From positions 1-7,187 of the forward strand of contig VFKK01000052.1 in NCBI GenBank assembly GCA_009885605.1: a DNA stretch of 7,187 nt. Direction: 5' to 3'. Positions 1 to 6,210 of the stretch are shown one piece after another. Source of the DNA: Cyclobacteriaceae bacterium. GTDB lineage: Bacteria > Bacteroidota > Bacteroidia > Cytophagales > Cyclobacteriaceae. The position numbers and the translations under genes are program-made. The notes under the pieces were generated by a model that was not told the origin of the DNA, did no database searches, and saw nothing but the letters and a program-made list of their open reading frames with translations. The first letter of the stretch is position 1; the number at the start of each line of letters is the position of its first letter.

Positions 1-308
1 CCGAGAATACTTCCCTTGGTCATCTGACTGGAAGGATCCACGGCGAGCACGGCCACCTTTTTCTCCTGATCCAAAAGCAACTTTCCAAAGGTCTCAATGA
101 ATGTACTCTTCCCTACTCCCGGCACCCCGGTAATCCCGATTCTCAGGGAGTTTCCGGTTTTTGAGAGAAGCGATTGCACCAGTTGAGACGCAAGTTGGAT
201 ATCGGCATCAAGTGTGCTTTCAATCAAAGTAATCGCCTGGCCAAGAACGACCCGGTTTCCGGCTAAAACGCCTTCCTGATATTCTGCCAGACTCAATCTC
301 TTGCTCAT
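1..308 (-). CDS. meaB: Methylmalonyl-CoA mutase-associated GTPase MeaB (ArgK family), N-terminal part
   Basis: This is a P-loop GTPase of the MeaB/ArgK family. In that family it protects and reloads the adenosylcobalamin-dependent methylmalonyl-CoA mutase in the cytoplasm, using GTP hydrolysis to gate cofactor entry. The visible 102 residues start at the ATG ending at base 308. They hold a helical N-terminal segment (about 1-55), then the Walker A loop GVPGVGKST at residues 61-69, and the following strand with VAVLAVDPSS at 85-94, a hallmark of this family. Members are usually about 320-330 residues, so roughly two thirds lies beyond base 1. The gene is cut by the window edge, not broken. Its start codon overlaps the stop of the upstream small membrane-protein gene by four bases (ATGA), so the two are probably translationally coupled. 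The mutase genes are not in the window. Confidence 0.93.
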   Translation of the reverse strand, partial: MSKRLSLAEYQEGVLAGNRVVLGQAITLIESTLDADIQLASQLVQSLLSKTGNSLRIGITGVPGVGKSTFIETFGKLLLDQEKKVAVLAVDPSSQMTKGSIL

Positions 309-718
309 TTTGTGTTTCCTTTTGTAAATCTCACCTCTCCCATGGGAGTTTTTTCATAAACATAAAGAACGGAGGATTCCAGGTTTTGATCGATGTAAGG
401 CTCCTTCGGAGAAAGCTTGATCTCCTGATTGATGTCATCAGAAAAAAAGAAAACGATCGTTTTTCCATATTTCGTGTGAGGCTGTGCATCTCCATACCCC
501 CTCATCCAATTCTCACTCGGATCGAGAGCTTTCACTGCGAAAATCCGAACTACAGGTCCGGTATTATTCTCATTTCGATATTTTCCCAGCTCTTCATACT
601 TCCCTTCAAATCGCTCCATTCCGGGCTGGGTAAATGATTCTTTTCCAATGTAAAATACCAATGCAAGGACTACTGCGCCAATAATCCAGAAAATGATTCG
701 AGAGCTTTTCAAAAACAA
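305..718 (-). CDS. Small single-pass membrane protein of unknown function
   Basis: I do not recognise this protein. The open frame extends to an ATG at base 790, but that start would overlap the divergent hemJ start and place about 31 extra polar and basic residues before the membrane helix. I prefer a TTG at 718 (137 residues), or the TTG at 712. Either gives a short basic N-terminus, then one transmembrane helix (about residues 7-25, rich in Ile, Val and Ala), then a soluble region of about 110 residues that is probably periplasmic. The soluble part has a run of three Phe followed by Ser-Asp-Asp (SDD) and a conserved-looking C-terminal strand pattern, with no Cys and no catalytic motif I can name. 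Its stop codon overlaps the meaB start (ATGA), so it should be co-transcribed with meaB. A functional link to methylmalonyl-CoA mutase is not shown. Confidence 0.7.
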   Translation of the reverse strand: MFLKSSRIIFWIIGAVVLALVFYIGKESFTQPGMERFEGKYEELGKYRNENNTGPVVRIFAVKALDPSENWMRGYGDAQPHTKYGKTIVFFFSDDINQEIKLSPKEPYIDQNLESSVLYVYEKTPMGEVRFTKGNTK

Positions 719-765
719 TGAGGGGTTATAAAGTTTAGGCCTTAATTTAGCCCAAAATATCGAGA

Positions 766-1302
766 ATGGGTTTCGAGTACATAAAAGCACTTCACATCAT
801 TTTTATAGTCACCTGGTTTGCAGGGCTATTTTATATTGTTCGCCTCTTCATTTACCAAACTGAAACGATGGCGCGACCAGAAAACGAACGCGCTATTCTG
901 AAGCCTCAATTGGATCTGATGACCTCCAGGCTTTGGTACATCATCACCTGGCCCTCTGCAATTCTGACCCTGATTTTTGGTTTTTGGGTGTTGGTTTATC
1001 GTTGGGGTTATTTGGAATTGGGCTTTATGCAAGCCAAGCTTGGTTTCGTCCTGGTGCTTTATATCTACCATGGATATTGTCATGTCCTTTTCAAAGAATT
1101 GCAAGCCGGTCGAACCAGATGGACTTCCTCACAGTTAAGGTTGTGGAACGAAGTTGCTACCATTCTCTTATTTGCAATAGTCTTCTTGATCGTGCTAAAA
1201 AGTGCCCTGAGCATGGCGTATGCAATGCTTGGATTGGTTCTGCTGGGAATCACCCTCATGATCGCTACAAAGCTTTACAAAAAATACCGGATCAAATCCT
1301 AA
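766..1302 (+). CDS. hemJ: Protoporphyrinogen IX oxidase HemJ (UPF0093, CopD-like membrane protein)
   Basis: HemJ is an integral membrane enzyme that oxidises protoporphyrinogen IX to protoporphyrin IX, the penultimate step of haem synthesis, in many bacteria lacking HemG or HemY. The 178-residue length matches the family's common size. The N-terminal helix carries the signature ALHIIFIVTWFAGLFY (residues 8-23), with His10 as the expected haem ligand. A conserved Lys (Lys91, in QAKLG) sits at the start of a later helix, matching the His/Lys pair reported as essential in the family. About four to five transmembrane helices are visible (roughly 6-28, 55-78, 88-108, 128-147 and 148-168), and the C-terminus is basic. 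The start is supported because the signature begins only eight residues in. It is the first gene of a plus-strand operon, with the SCO gene seven bases downstream. Confidence 0.92.
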   Translation: MGFEYIKALHIIFIVTWFAGLFYIVRLFIYQTETMARPENERAILKPQLDLMTSRLWYIITWPSAILTLIFGFWVLVYRWGYLELGFMQAKLGFVLVLYIYHGYCHVLFKELQAGRTRWTSSQLRLWNEVATILLFAIVFLIVLKSALSMAYAMLGLVLLGITLMIATKLYKKYRIKS

Positions 1303-1309
1303 CTACCCC

Positions 1310-1972
1310 ATGAATTCGAAATTCTTATTTCTCCTTTTTGGATTGCTTTTAATCAGTTTTTGGCAATGTAAATCCGGCTCGGAAGGAAGCGTTGAATCAA
1401 ATGAATCATTGCCATATCTGGGAAATTGGTATGTGGATTCGACAGAGGTAAGTGGAAAAATGGTGATGGACACCGTCTATCATGAGATCGCAGACTTCTC
1501 CTTTATCAACCAAATGGGAGACACGATTTCGAAGTCAGATGTAACAGGAAAAGTATATGTGGCTGACTTCTTTTTTACCTCGTGCCCAACGATCTGTCCC
1601 ATCATGAAGAAAGAAATGCTGCGTGTTTATGAGCAGTACAATGGAAATTCGGATTTTGTGATTTTGAGTCACTCGATAGACCCTACTCATGACACTCAGG
1701 CGGTGCTAAAAGATTATGCTGAAAAGCTTGGTGTGCCTGATGCCAAAACTTGGAATTTCCTGACCGGAGATCAGGAAAAAATCTTTGAAATCGGTCAAAC
1801 AAGCTATCTGACTACAGCAATGGCTGACGAAAATGAGGCTGGCGGATTTTTACACAGCGGGGCTTTTGTCCTGATTGATCAAACGGGAAGAATTCGCGGT
1901 GTCTACGATGGTACCAAATCTGATCAGGTGGACCGACTTCTTCAGGATATTCCGAAGCTCCTTGGCAAATGA
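1310..1972 (+). CDS. sco1: SCO1/SenC family copper chaperone, probable lipoprotein
   Basis: SCO proteins have a thioredoxin fold, bind copper at the periplasmic or outer face of the membrane, and help build the CuA site of cytochrome c oxidase. Here a hydrophobic signal (residues 3-19) ends at Cys20, a probable lipidation site although the lipobox (FWQC) is loose. A linker follows, then the fold with the copper-binding CxxxC at Cys92 and Cys96 (TSCPTICP) and the third ligand His182 in LHSGAFVLID. Other family marks are the SHSIDPTHD segment (120-128) and the C-terminal YDGT. All three copper ligands are present, so it should be functional. Length (220 residues) is normal. It lies 7 bases after hemJ and overlaps the cytochrome c start by 4 bases (ATGA), indicating one transcript. 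Genes for the oxidase itself are not in the window. Confidence 0.93.
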   Translation: MNSKFLFLLFGLLLISFWQCKSGSEGSVESNESLPYLGNWYVDSTEVSGKMVMDTVYHEIADFSFINQMGDTISKSDVTGKVYVADFFFTSCPTICPIMKKEMLRVYEQYNGNSDFVILSHSIDPTHDTQAVLKDYAEKLGVPDAKTWNFLTGDQEKIFEIGQTSYLTTAMADENEAGGFLHSGAFVLIDQTGRIRGVYDGTKSDQVDRLLQDIPKLLGK

Positions 1973-2421
1973 GAAAATTATTGATTTTGGTTTTTTTGGT
2001 GGCAGGCTTGATTTCCTGCTCTCCTAAATCCACGGATAAGGAAGCTACTCTCGCTACTATTTCAGATCCTGAAATCATGAAATATGCGATCGCCGGAAAA
2101 ACTCTTTACGAAAACAATTGTGCAAACTGCCATCAGAGTAATGGAATTGGCCTTGGGAAACTGATTCCACCGATTCAAGACGCTGATTATTTCAAGGCAA
2201 GCGTTCATCGGACCATCTGGATCATCCGGAATGGACAACAAGGTGAGATTACCGTCAACGGGCAGATTTATAATCAGGCAATGCCTCCAAATCCTCAACT
2301 CACACCACTCGATATCGCTCAAATCACTACTTATCTGTATAATATTTGGGGAAATTCGGAAGGGATAATCAGTTCCTCTGATGTTGAAAAATATTTGCAA
2401 AAGGCTCCGGATTTAGATTAG
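1969..2421 (+). CDS. Monohaem cytochrome c lipoprotein
   Basis: This is a small class I cytochrome c, an electron carrier held to the cell envelope by a lipid anchor. A signal peptide with a good lipobox (LISC) ends at Cys17. A short linker leads to the haem-attachment motif CANCH (residues 51-55: Cys51, Cys54 and axial His55). The probable second axial ligand is Met105 in QAMPP, followed by the typical C-terminal helix LTPLDIAQITTYLYNIWGN. At 150 residues it is a single-domain protein with a C-terminal tail of about 20 residues. Translational coupling to the SCO gene and co-transcription with hemJ suggest it serves the terminal oxidase branch or hands electrons to the oxidase, but the partner is inferred. 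Its stop codon overlaps the stop of the convergent gene. Confidence 0.93.
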   Translation: MRKLLILVFLVAGLISCSPKSTDKEATLATISDPEIMKYAIAGKTLYENNCANCHQSNGIGLGKLIPPIQDADYFKASVHRTIWIIRNGQQGEITVNGQIYNQAMPPNPQLTPLDIAQITTYLYNIWGNSEGIISSSDVEKYLQKAPDLD

Positions 2422-2840
2422 TCCTCCAGCTCTTTTTCTGCTTTTTCGATTAAGTCTTTTATTTCCTGATTCACTTCAGTGACCATTACCGTTTGTTCTT
2501 CGAGATATTTCTTCACTTCACTAGGTTCTTTGTCTCCATCTTCTGTCTGGTATTGTCTCATCCAAACAAACATTCCTTCGTAAGCCTGATTCAAATCAAA
2601 AGCCAGAGCTTTGAGATTCTCTATTTGCAAGCTATCTACCGATTCTTGGGTACTTAGCTCTTCGATTTTTTGGGTTGCCTTTTTTTCGAGGGATTTCAAC
2701 TTCCCTATCTGAGGCATCACCTCGTCATGGACAGCGATTAATTGCTCTCTCATTTTTTTATTCTCCTCAACCAAATTCGGGCCACAGGCATTTACTAAAA
2801 GAAATAACCCTAAAGTTAAAAATTGAATAAGTCGGTTCAT
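2418..2840 (-). CDS. Coiled-coil lipoprotein of unknown function
   Basis: No enzyme motif is recognised. The 140-residue product begins with a basic Asn-Arg N-terminus and a hydrophobic stretch (residues 4-17) ending at a probable lipobox cysteine, Cys19 (VNACG), so it is predicted to be a lipoprotein. The remainder is almost wholly helical and charged, rich in Glu, Lys and Gln, with heptad-like spacing around 25-85 and 105-140. A central segment with aromatic residues (FVWMRQY, about 92-98) probably interrupts two helices. Similar Bacteroidota proteins are sometimes labelled 'viral A-type inclusion protein' from coiled-coil similarity alone, and that name carries no functional weight. It stands alone on the minus strand, with its start facing the AT-rich intergenic region and its stop overlapping the cytochrome c gene by four bases. 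Confidence 0.82.
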   Translation of the reverse strand: MNRLIQFLTLGLFLLVNACGPNLVEENKKMREQLIAVHDEVMPQIGKLKSLEKKATQKIEELSTQESVDSLQIENLKALAFDLNQAYEGMFVWMRQYQTEDGDKEPSEVKKYLEEQTVMVTEVNQEIKDLIEKAEKELED

Positions 2841-2912
2841 GAATTGGATTAATTAAATAATTAAGATTCTATTATATCTTTTTAAAATGAAATATTACTC
2901 GAATTTAATTGA

Positions 2913-2946
2913 TTTGTAATTAATTGAACCATACCTGCTATTTTTA
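2913..2946 (+). promoter_or_regulatory. Candidate Bacteroidota-type promoter for the aminotransferase gene
   Basis: A TTTG at 2913-2916 is followed after 22 bases by TATTTTTA at 2939-2946, which matches the Bacteroidota -7 consensus TAnnTTTG at all but the last base. The spacing lies at the long end of the usual range. The predicted transcript would start around 2952-2954, leaving a short leader before the ATG at 2970. It sits in a strongly AT-rich gap (2841-2969), so a chance match is possible. Confidence 0.4.
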
Positions 2947-2969
2947 AGCCAGATAATTAAATCGATTCT

Positions 2970-3791
2970 ATGAAACCATTTTGTTTTGCTGACGGACAAC
3001 TAATCCCTACCGAATCTGCCACCATTCATCCTTCGGATATTGGATTGATTAGAGGGTACGGGATTTTTGATTTCTTCAGAACTGTCAATTACAAACCACT
3101 TTTTTTGGAAGATTATCTCGACAGATTTACATCCTCTGCGGAGAAAACTTATTTACCTCTCGATTATTCAAGAGACGAACTCAGAAAAATCATTTCGGAA
3201 CTAATTGAAAAAAACGATCTCAAAGCAGGTGGATTGAGAATGGTTTTGTCCGGGGGAGTTTCCGAAAATCACTTTTCTCCTGCAAATGGCAAACTGTTCA
3301 TTTTCGCAGAATCTCTTATTTTTCCTACTCAACAAAAGTATGAAGAGGGTATCAAATTACTTTCATTAGAACACGTAAGAGCAATTGCTGAAATAAAAAC
3401 CACCAACTACGCCTTGCCTGTTTGGCACAGTGTGCAATGGAAAAATGCCGGTGCAGAAGACGTATTGTATCATCAGGATGGCCAGGTGAGTGAAAGCTCT
3501 AGGAGCAATTTCTTCATCGTGAAAGACGGAGTCATCAGTACTCCTGACCGTCATGTATTGATGGGAATCACGCGGAAACACATCATGAAACTGGCAGGAA
3601 ATGTTCAGATCCGGCCTGTAAGTTTCGAAGAGACGCTCGAAGCAGACGAAGCCTTCATCAGCAGCACTACGAAGATTTTACTACCTGTCATCAAAATCGA
3701 CGAGCATAAGATTGGAGCAGGAAAACCAGGCCCTGTGACTTTGGATATTCTGGAAAAATTCAAACTCCTGGAACAAAAAAGCTCCCTTTAA
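2970..3791 (+). CDS. PLP-dependent aminotransferase, class IV
   Basis: This is a fold-type IV pyridoxal-phosphate enzyme, the family of branched-chain aminotransferase, D-amino acid aminotransferase and aminodeoxychorismate lyase. The 273-residue length fits the family. The probable catalytic Lys is Lys143 in EIKTTNYALP. Glu175, in GQVSESSRSNFFIV, is the residue that normally contacts the PLP pyridine nitrogen. The conserved Arg near residue 52 (LDRF) and the GITR loop (199-202) with the later SSTTK (231-235) form the expected phosphate-binding region. The N-terminal part has the family pattern IHPSDIGLIRGYGIFDFFRT. The substrate cannot be set from sequence. The KTTNY context looks more like a transaminase than the lyase. 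It is monocistronic: its own candidate promoter lies upstream and a hairpin terminator begins inside its last codons. Confidence 0.9.
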   Translation: MKPFCFADGQLIPTESATIHPSDIGLIRGYGIFDFFRTVNYKPLFLEDYLDRFTSSAEKTYLPLDYSRDELRKIISELIEKNDLKAGGLRMVLSGGVSENHFSPANGKLFIFAESLIFPTQQKYEEGIKLLSLEHVRAIAEIKTTNYALPVWHSVQWKNAGAEDVLYHQDGQVSESSRSNFFIVKDGVISTPDRHVLMGITRKHIMKLAGNVQIRPVSFEETLEADEAFISSTTKILLPVIKIDEHKIGAGKPGPVTLDILEKFKLLEQKSSL

Positions 3792-3805
3792 AGGGATCTT
3801 TTTTT
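3775..3805. terminator. Bidirectional intrinsic terminator between convergent genes
   Basis: A near-perfect inverted repeat is centred at 3789/3790. A 3775-3780 pairs with T 3799-3804, G3781 pairs with C3798, there is one C/T mismatch (3782/3797), and TCCC at 3783-3786 pairs with GGGA at 3793-3796 around a TTTAAA loop. A T-tract follows on the plus strand (3799-3805), and the A-run at 3775-3780 supplies a T-tract on the minus strand. It can therefore stop both the aminotransferase transcript and the opposing transporter operon. The aminotransferase stop codon (3789-3791) lies in the loop. Confidence 0.85.
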
Positions 3806-4247
3806 ACTCTATAATCAGCTTTGCATCTTTCATAATATACATCAGCTTTTCCGGATCTTTTGAATTAAGAGTTAGCGTCCCTCTAACTTTCACGCGTTTC
3901 GACGTGTATTTGACAGGAGTAGCCATCATCACTTCCATCACAGTCTCTGGTCCGCCTGAACCGCAAAAAAAGCATTCTGCAAGAGGCAAACTGGACAAGA
4001 TGATATGCTCAGGCTTGAACATTCCTTCAAAAGGAATAATATATCCATCAGCCTCCACAACCTTTCCTTCAAGCTTTTTGACATTTTCCGAGAAAACCGG
4101 AATATACAACTCCCCAAAATTATCCTCGCTAATCTTATAAGTAACCTCTGCAAGACTTTTCCAGACATTTGGCGCTTGGGCCATCGATTGAACCTGGAAA
4201 GCGGTAATGAAAATCGAAGTCAAGATCAGGATTCTGCTATGTTTCAT
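3804..4247 (-). CDS. Secreted DUF3299-like protein associated with an ABC transporter
   Basis: The 147-residue product has a clear signal peptide (residues 1-25, cleavage after AQA), so the mature protein of about 122 residues is exported. The mature region looks like a compact beta-rich domain: FGELYIPVFSENVKKLEGKVVEADGYIIPF (44-73), then the motif ECFFCGSGGPETVMEV (91-106) with Cys92 and Cys95, and a final strand set with VKVRGTLTL (119-127). The pattern 'gyiiP...f.L.p....CFFC..GPE' resembles small exported proteins of the DUF3299 type that sit beside FtsX-like ABC transporters linked to zinc. The CxxC could bind a metal or form a disulfide; neither is shown. It lies 31 bases after the permease gene, in the same direction, and is the last gene before the terminator. 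The family assignment is from memory of the motif. Confidence 0.75.
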   Translation of the reverse strand: MKHSRILILTSIFITAFQVQSMAQAPNVWKSLAEVTYKISEDNFGELYIPVFSENVKKLEGKVVEADGYIIPFEGMFKPEHIILSSLPLAECFFCGSGGPETVMEVMMATPVKYTSKRVKVRGTLTLNSKDPEKLMYIMKDAKLIIE

Positions 4248-4278
4248 ATTTGTTTCAGTTTTTGAAATAGGGCGCTAG

Positions 4279-5580
4279 TTAAACCTTTGTCAGTTGCTTT
4301 GCAATACTTGTCTGATAAGCAGACCAGGCAGGAATAATGGAAGCAAGTAATCCAACTCCTAACGCATAACCCAGTACCCAAAGTTCTTCTTTCAGAAAAA
4401 TCCATGCCTGCAAATTAGAAACAACCCCCTGGTCATTTTGTGAAATCACAACCCAAAGGAAAGTATGGCCTAAAAGAATCCCCAAAACCGCTCCCAGAAA
4501 AGTCAGCATGATCCCTTCTAAAAAGATCAGGAACAAAAGCTGGATTCTGGATGCTCCGATGGCTCTGAGAATTGCCAGGTCATATTTCCGTTCCTTGAGG
4601 GAATTATAAAGTGCAATGAAAATCCCAAGACCTGAAATCGCAATCAACACAAAAGCTAATCCCTGAAGTAAACTTACACCCACTCCAAGCAACTCAAATA
4701 ATCTGGACATCTCAAATGACGGCGAAGCTGCCTGCATGGAAGTTCCTGAGTTGATTTGGCGTGGCAGCTGAACTGCTGCAATCGGATTTCGATACTGAAG
4801 CAATAAGGTGGTCACCTCACGGGTTACATCAGATTCAGGAAATCCTGTTTTGGCTACCGGCGAATGAAATTTATCCAGATGGACCTCAGGTTCCTCAGCC
4901 TCCGCTACCGGTAGTTCTGAGGCTAGTGAGTCCGATTCTGTGGCTGCCTCTTCTTCCGTTTCAGCCTCGTCATGCGTGTACCAAACGGATTCGATGCTTG
5001 TCAAAACCAATCTGTCGACCACATTTCCTTTAGGACTTAAAATCCCAACAACACGGTAATCGTGGTCCTCATGTTCATGACTGCCGACGCTGATTCCATG
5101 ACTTCCTTCAAAAGAATCACCGACTTTCATTCCACTTTTCTTGGCGATATCTGATCCCAGCACCACCTCAAATGGTTCTTCCCAGATTTTCCCTTCGGAA
5201 AACTCGGCTCCATATAAGTTGAGGTAATCGTGATTGGTACCCACGATCCGGAAGCCTTGGTAGTTGTCTCCTAAAGCAAGGGGGATCACGCTTTTGACGA
5301 GACGGTTTCTGGTTAGTTTTTTCGCCTCGTCCATTGGGATATTCCCCGTTGGAAAGTCAATGTGATACACTCCGGCAAGAATCAGTTGAAGCGGGCTTCC
5401 TTTTGCCCCGACTACCAAATCAATACCCGCTGCATCCTGAGTCATCTTTTTCTCAAATTGATCCTGAATCAGAAGCAGTACAGTGATGATGGCGAGGCCC
5501 AAGGAAAGCAGCAGTACATTCAGCCCGGTAGAAAGTGGCCTAAAAGTCAAATATTTCCAGCTCAGCTTAAACAGATTCAT
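4279..5580 (-). CDS. ABC transporter permease, FtsX/MacB type, with His- and Glu-rich extracytoplasmic region
   Basis: This 433-residue protein has the four-helix FtsX/MacB plan. The first membrane helix is at about 19-38. A large extracytoplasmic domain follows (about 40-300). Three C-terminal helices (about 303-325, 347-372 and 400-420) come last, with the coupling segment ERKYDLAILRAIGASR at 330-345. The segment DLVVGAKGSPLQLILAGVYHID (54-75) is typical of a permease subgroup found beside zinc-linked proteins. Two unusual stretches stand out: SHGISVGSHEHEDHDY (160-175), with four His and several acidic residues, and a Glu-rich loop (about 203-231). Both could bind divalent metal. The start overlaps the ATPase stop by four bases (ATGA), so the two subunits are coupled. 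Transport direction and substrate are not determined by the sequence; lipoprotein release (LolCE-like) or efflux (MacB-like) are alternatives. Confidence 0.92.
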   Translation of the reverse strand: MNLFKLSWKYLTFRPLSTGLNVLLLSLGLAIITVLLLIQDQFEKKMTQDAAGIDLVVGAKGSPLQLILAGVYHIDFPTGNIPMDEAKKLTRNRLVKSVIPLALGDNYQGFRIVGTNHDYLNLYGAEFSEGKIWEEPFEVVLGSDIAKKSGMKVGDSFEGSHGISVGSHEHEDHDYRVVGILSPKGNVVDRLVLTSIESVWYTHDEAETEEEAATESDSLASELPVAEAEEPEVHLDKFHSPVAKTGFPESDVTREVTTLLLQYRNPIAAVQLPRQINSGTSMQAASPSFEMSRLFELLGVGVSLLQGLAFVLIAISGLGIFIALYNSLKERKYDLAILRAIGASRIQLLFLIFLEGIMLTFLGAVLGILLGHTFLWVVISQNDQGVVSNLQAWIFLKEELWVLGYALGVGLLASIIPAWSAYQTSIAKQLTKV

Positions 5581-6209
5581 AGTGATTCGACTTCTACAAA
5601 GTTGGCGATTTGAGATTTCACTCGATGATCATGTGTCACGATTACTAATGCCGCTCCAATTTTCGCAGCCTGGGACTTGAGGAGATCAACCACTTTCGCG
5701 GCATTTTCATCATCCAAACTCGAAGTGGGTTCATCGGCGAGGATCAGCTTGGGCTCATTGGCCAAAGCTCGCGCAATGGATACTCGCTGGGCTTCCCCTT
5801 CGCTGAGAGTGAGTACTGAAGATTTGGCTTTTGCAGTAAGTCCAAGTTCGGCTAATAACTTATCCAGATTCTGACCTTTCTTTTTGCTGAAAAAATGTGT
5901 GAGTTCAAGGTTTTCCCTGACAGTCAAAGCTGATAGCAAATGTGGTTTTTGAAAAACAATTCCTATTTCCTTTCCTCTGAATAAATCAAGCTTCTGCCCT
6001 TTCAATTCTGACAGATTCGTTCCGCCCAAGCTAATTGTTCCTTTTTCCGGAGAAAGCAGCCCCGCCAAAAGATTGAGAAGTGTGGTCTTTCCGGAACCGG
6101 ATTTCCCAAGGACTAAAATCGATTCACCCTTATTTATGTTGATATCAGGAAAAATCAGCGCTTTCTGTCCTGAATGGGTGTATTGAATGTTTTTTGACTC
6201 TAAAAGCAT
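5577..6209 (-). CDS. ABC transporter ATP-binding protein (LolD/MacB type)
   Basis: This is the cytoplasmic ATPase that drives the adjacent FtsX-type permease. All core motifs are present in 210 residues: Walker A GKSGSGKTT (35-43), Q-loop Gln87 (VFQKPHLL), ABC signature LSEGEAQRVSIARAL (135-149), Walker B LILADEPT (155-162), D-loop SSLD (163-166) and switch His193 (VTHDHR). The signature reads LSEGE instead of the common LSGGQ, a tolerated variant in this subfamily. The length is slightly short for LolD-like ATPases (about 220-235), but nothing essential is missing. It starts one base after the kinase stop codon and its stop overlaps the permease start, so kinase, ATPase and permease are almost certainly on one transcript. 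Confidence 0.95.
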   Translation of the reverse strand: MLLESKNIQYTHSGQKALIFPDININKGESILVLGKSGSGKTTLLNLLAGLLSPEKGTISLGGTNLSELKGQKLDLFRGKEIGIVFQKPHLLSALTVRENLELTHFFSKKKGQNLDKLLAELGLTAKAKSSVLTLSEGEAQRVSIARALANEPKLILADEPTSSLDDENAAKVVDLLKSQAAKIGAALVIVTHDHRVKSQIANFVEVESL

Positions 6210-6210
6210 C

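Noticed and set aside
933..1313. Long plus-strand frame overlapping hemJ
   Set aside because: It lies inside hemJ in another frame and has no recognisable protein features; hemJ itself is clear.
2418..2840. Naming the coiled-coil lipoprotein a viral A-type inclusion protein
   Set aside because: That label comes from generic coiled-coil similarity and implies a viral origin that nothing here supports.
2871..2876. Perfect TATAAT on the minus strand upstream of the coiled-coil lipoprotein gene
   Set aside because: There is no matching -35 element, the region is very AT-rich so chance matches are common, and the Bacteroidota main sigma factor does not use this consensus.
2841..2969. AT-rich gap as a possible small RNA or riboswitch
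   Set aside because: No stable GC-containing stem or T-tract terminator is visible. It looks like a divergent promoter region only.
3904..4265. Several frames on both strands over the DUF3299-like gene
   Set aside because: They are shadows of the secreted-protein gene, which has a signal peptide and motif. None of the others has a coherent composition.
5776..5808. LSEGE signature in the ATPase as a sign of a dead enzyme
   Set aside because: The Ser and Gly of the signature are kept and all other ATPase motifs are intact. LSEGE-type variants occur in active ATPases.
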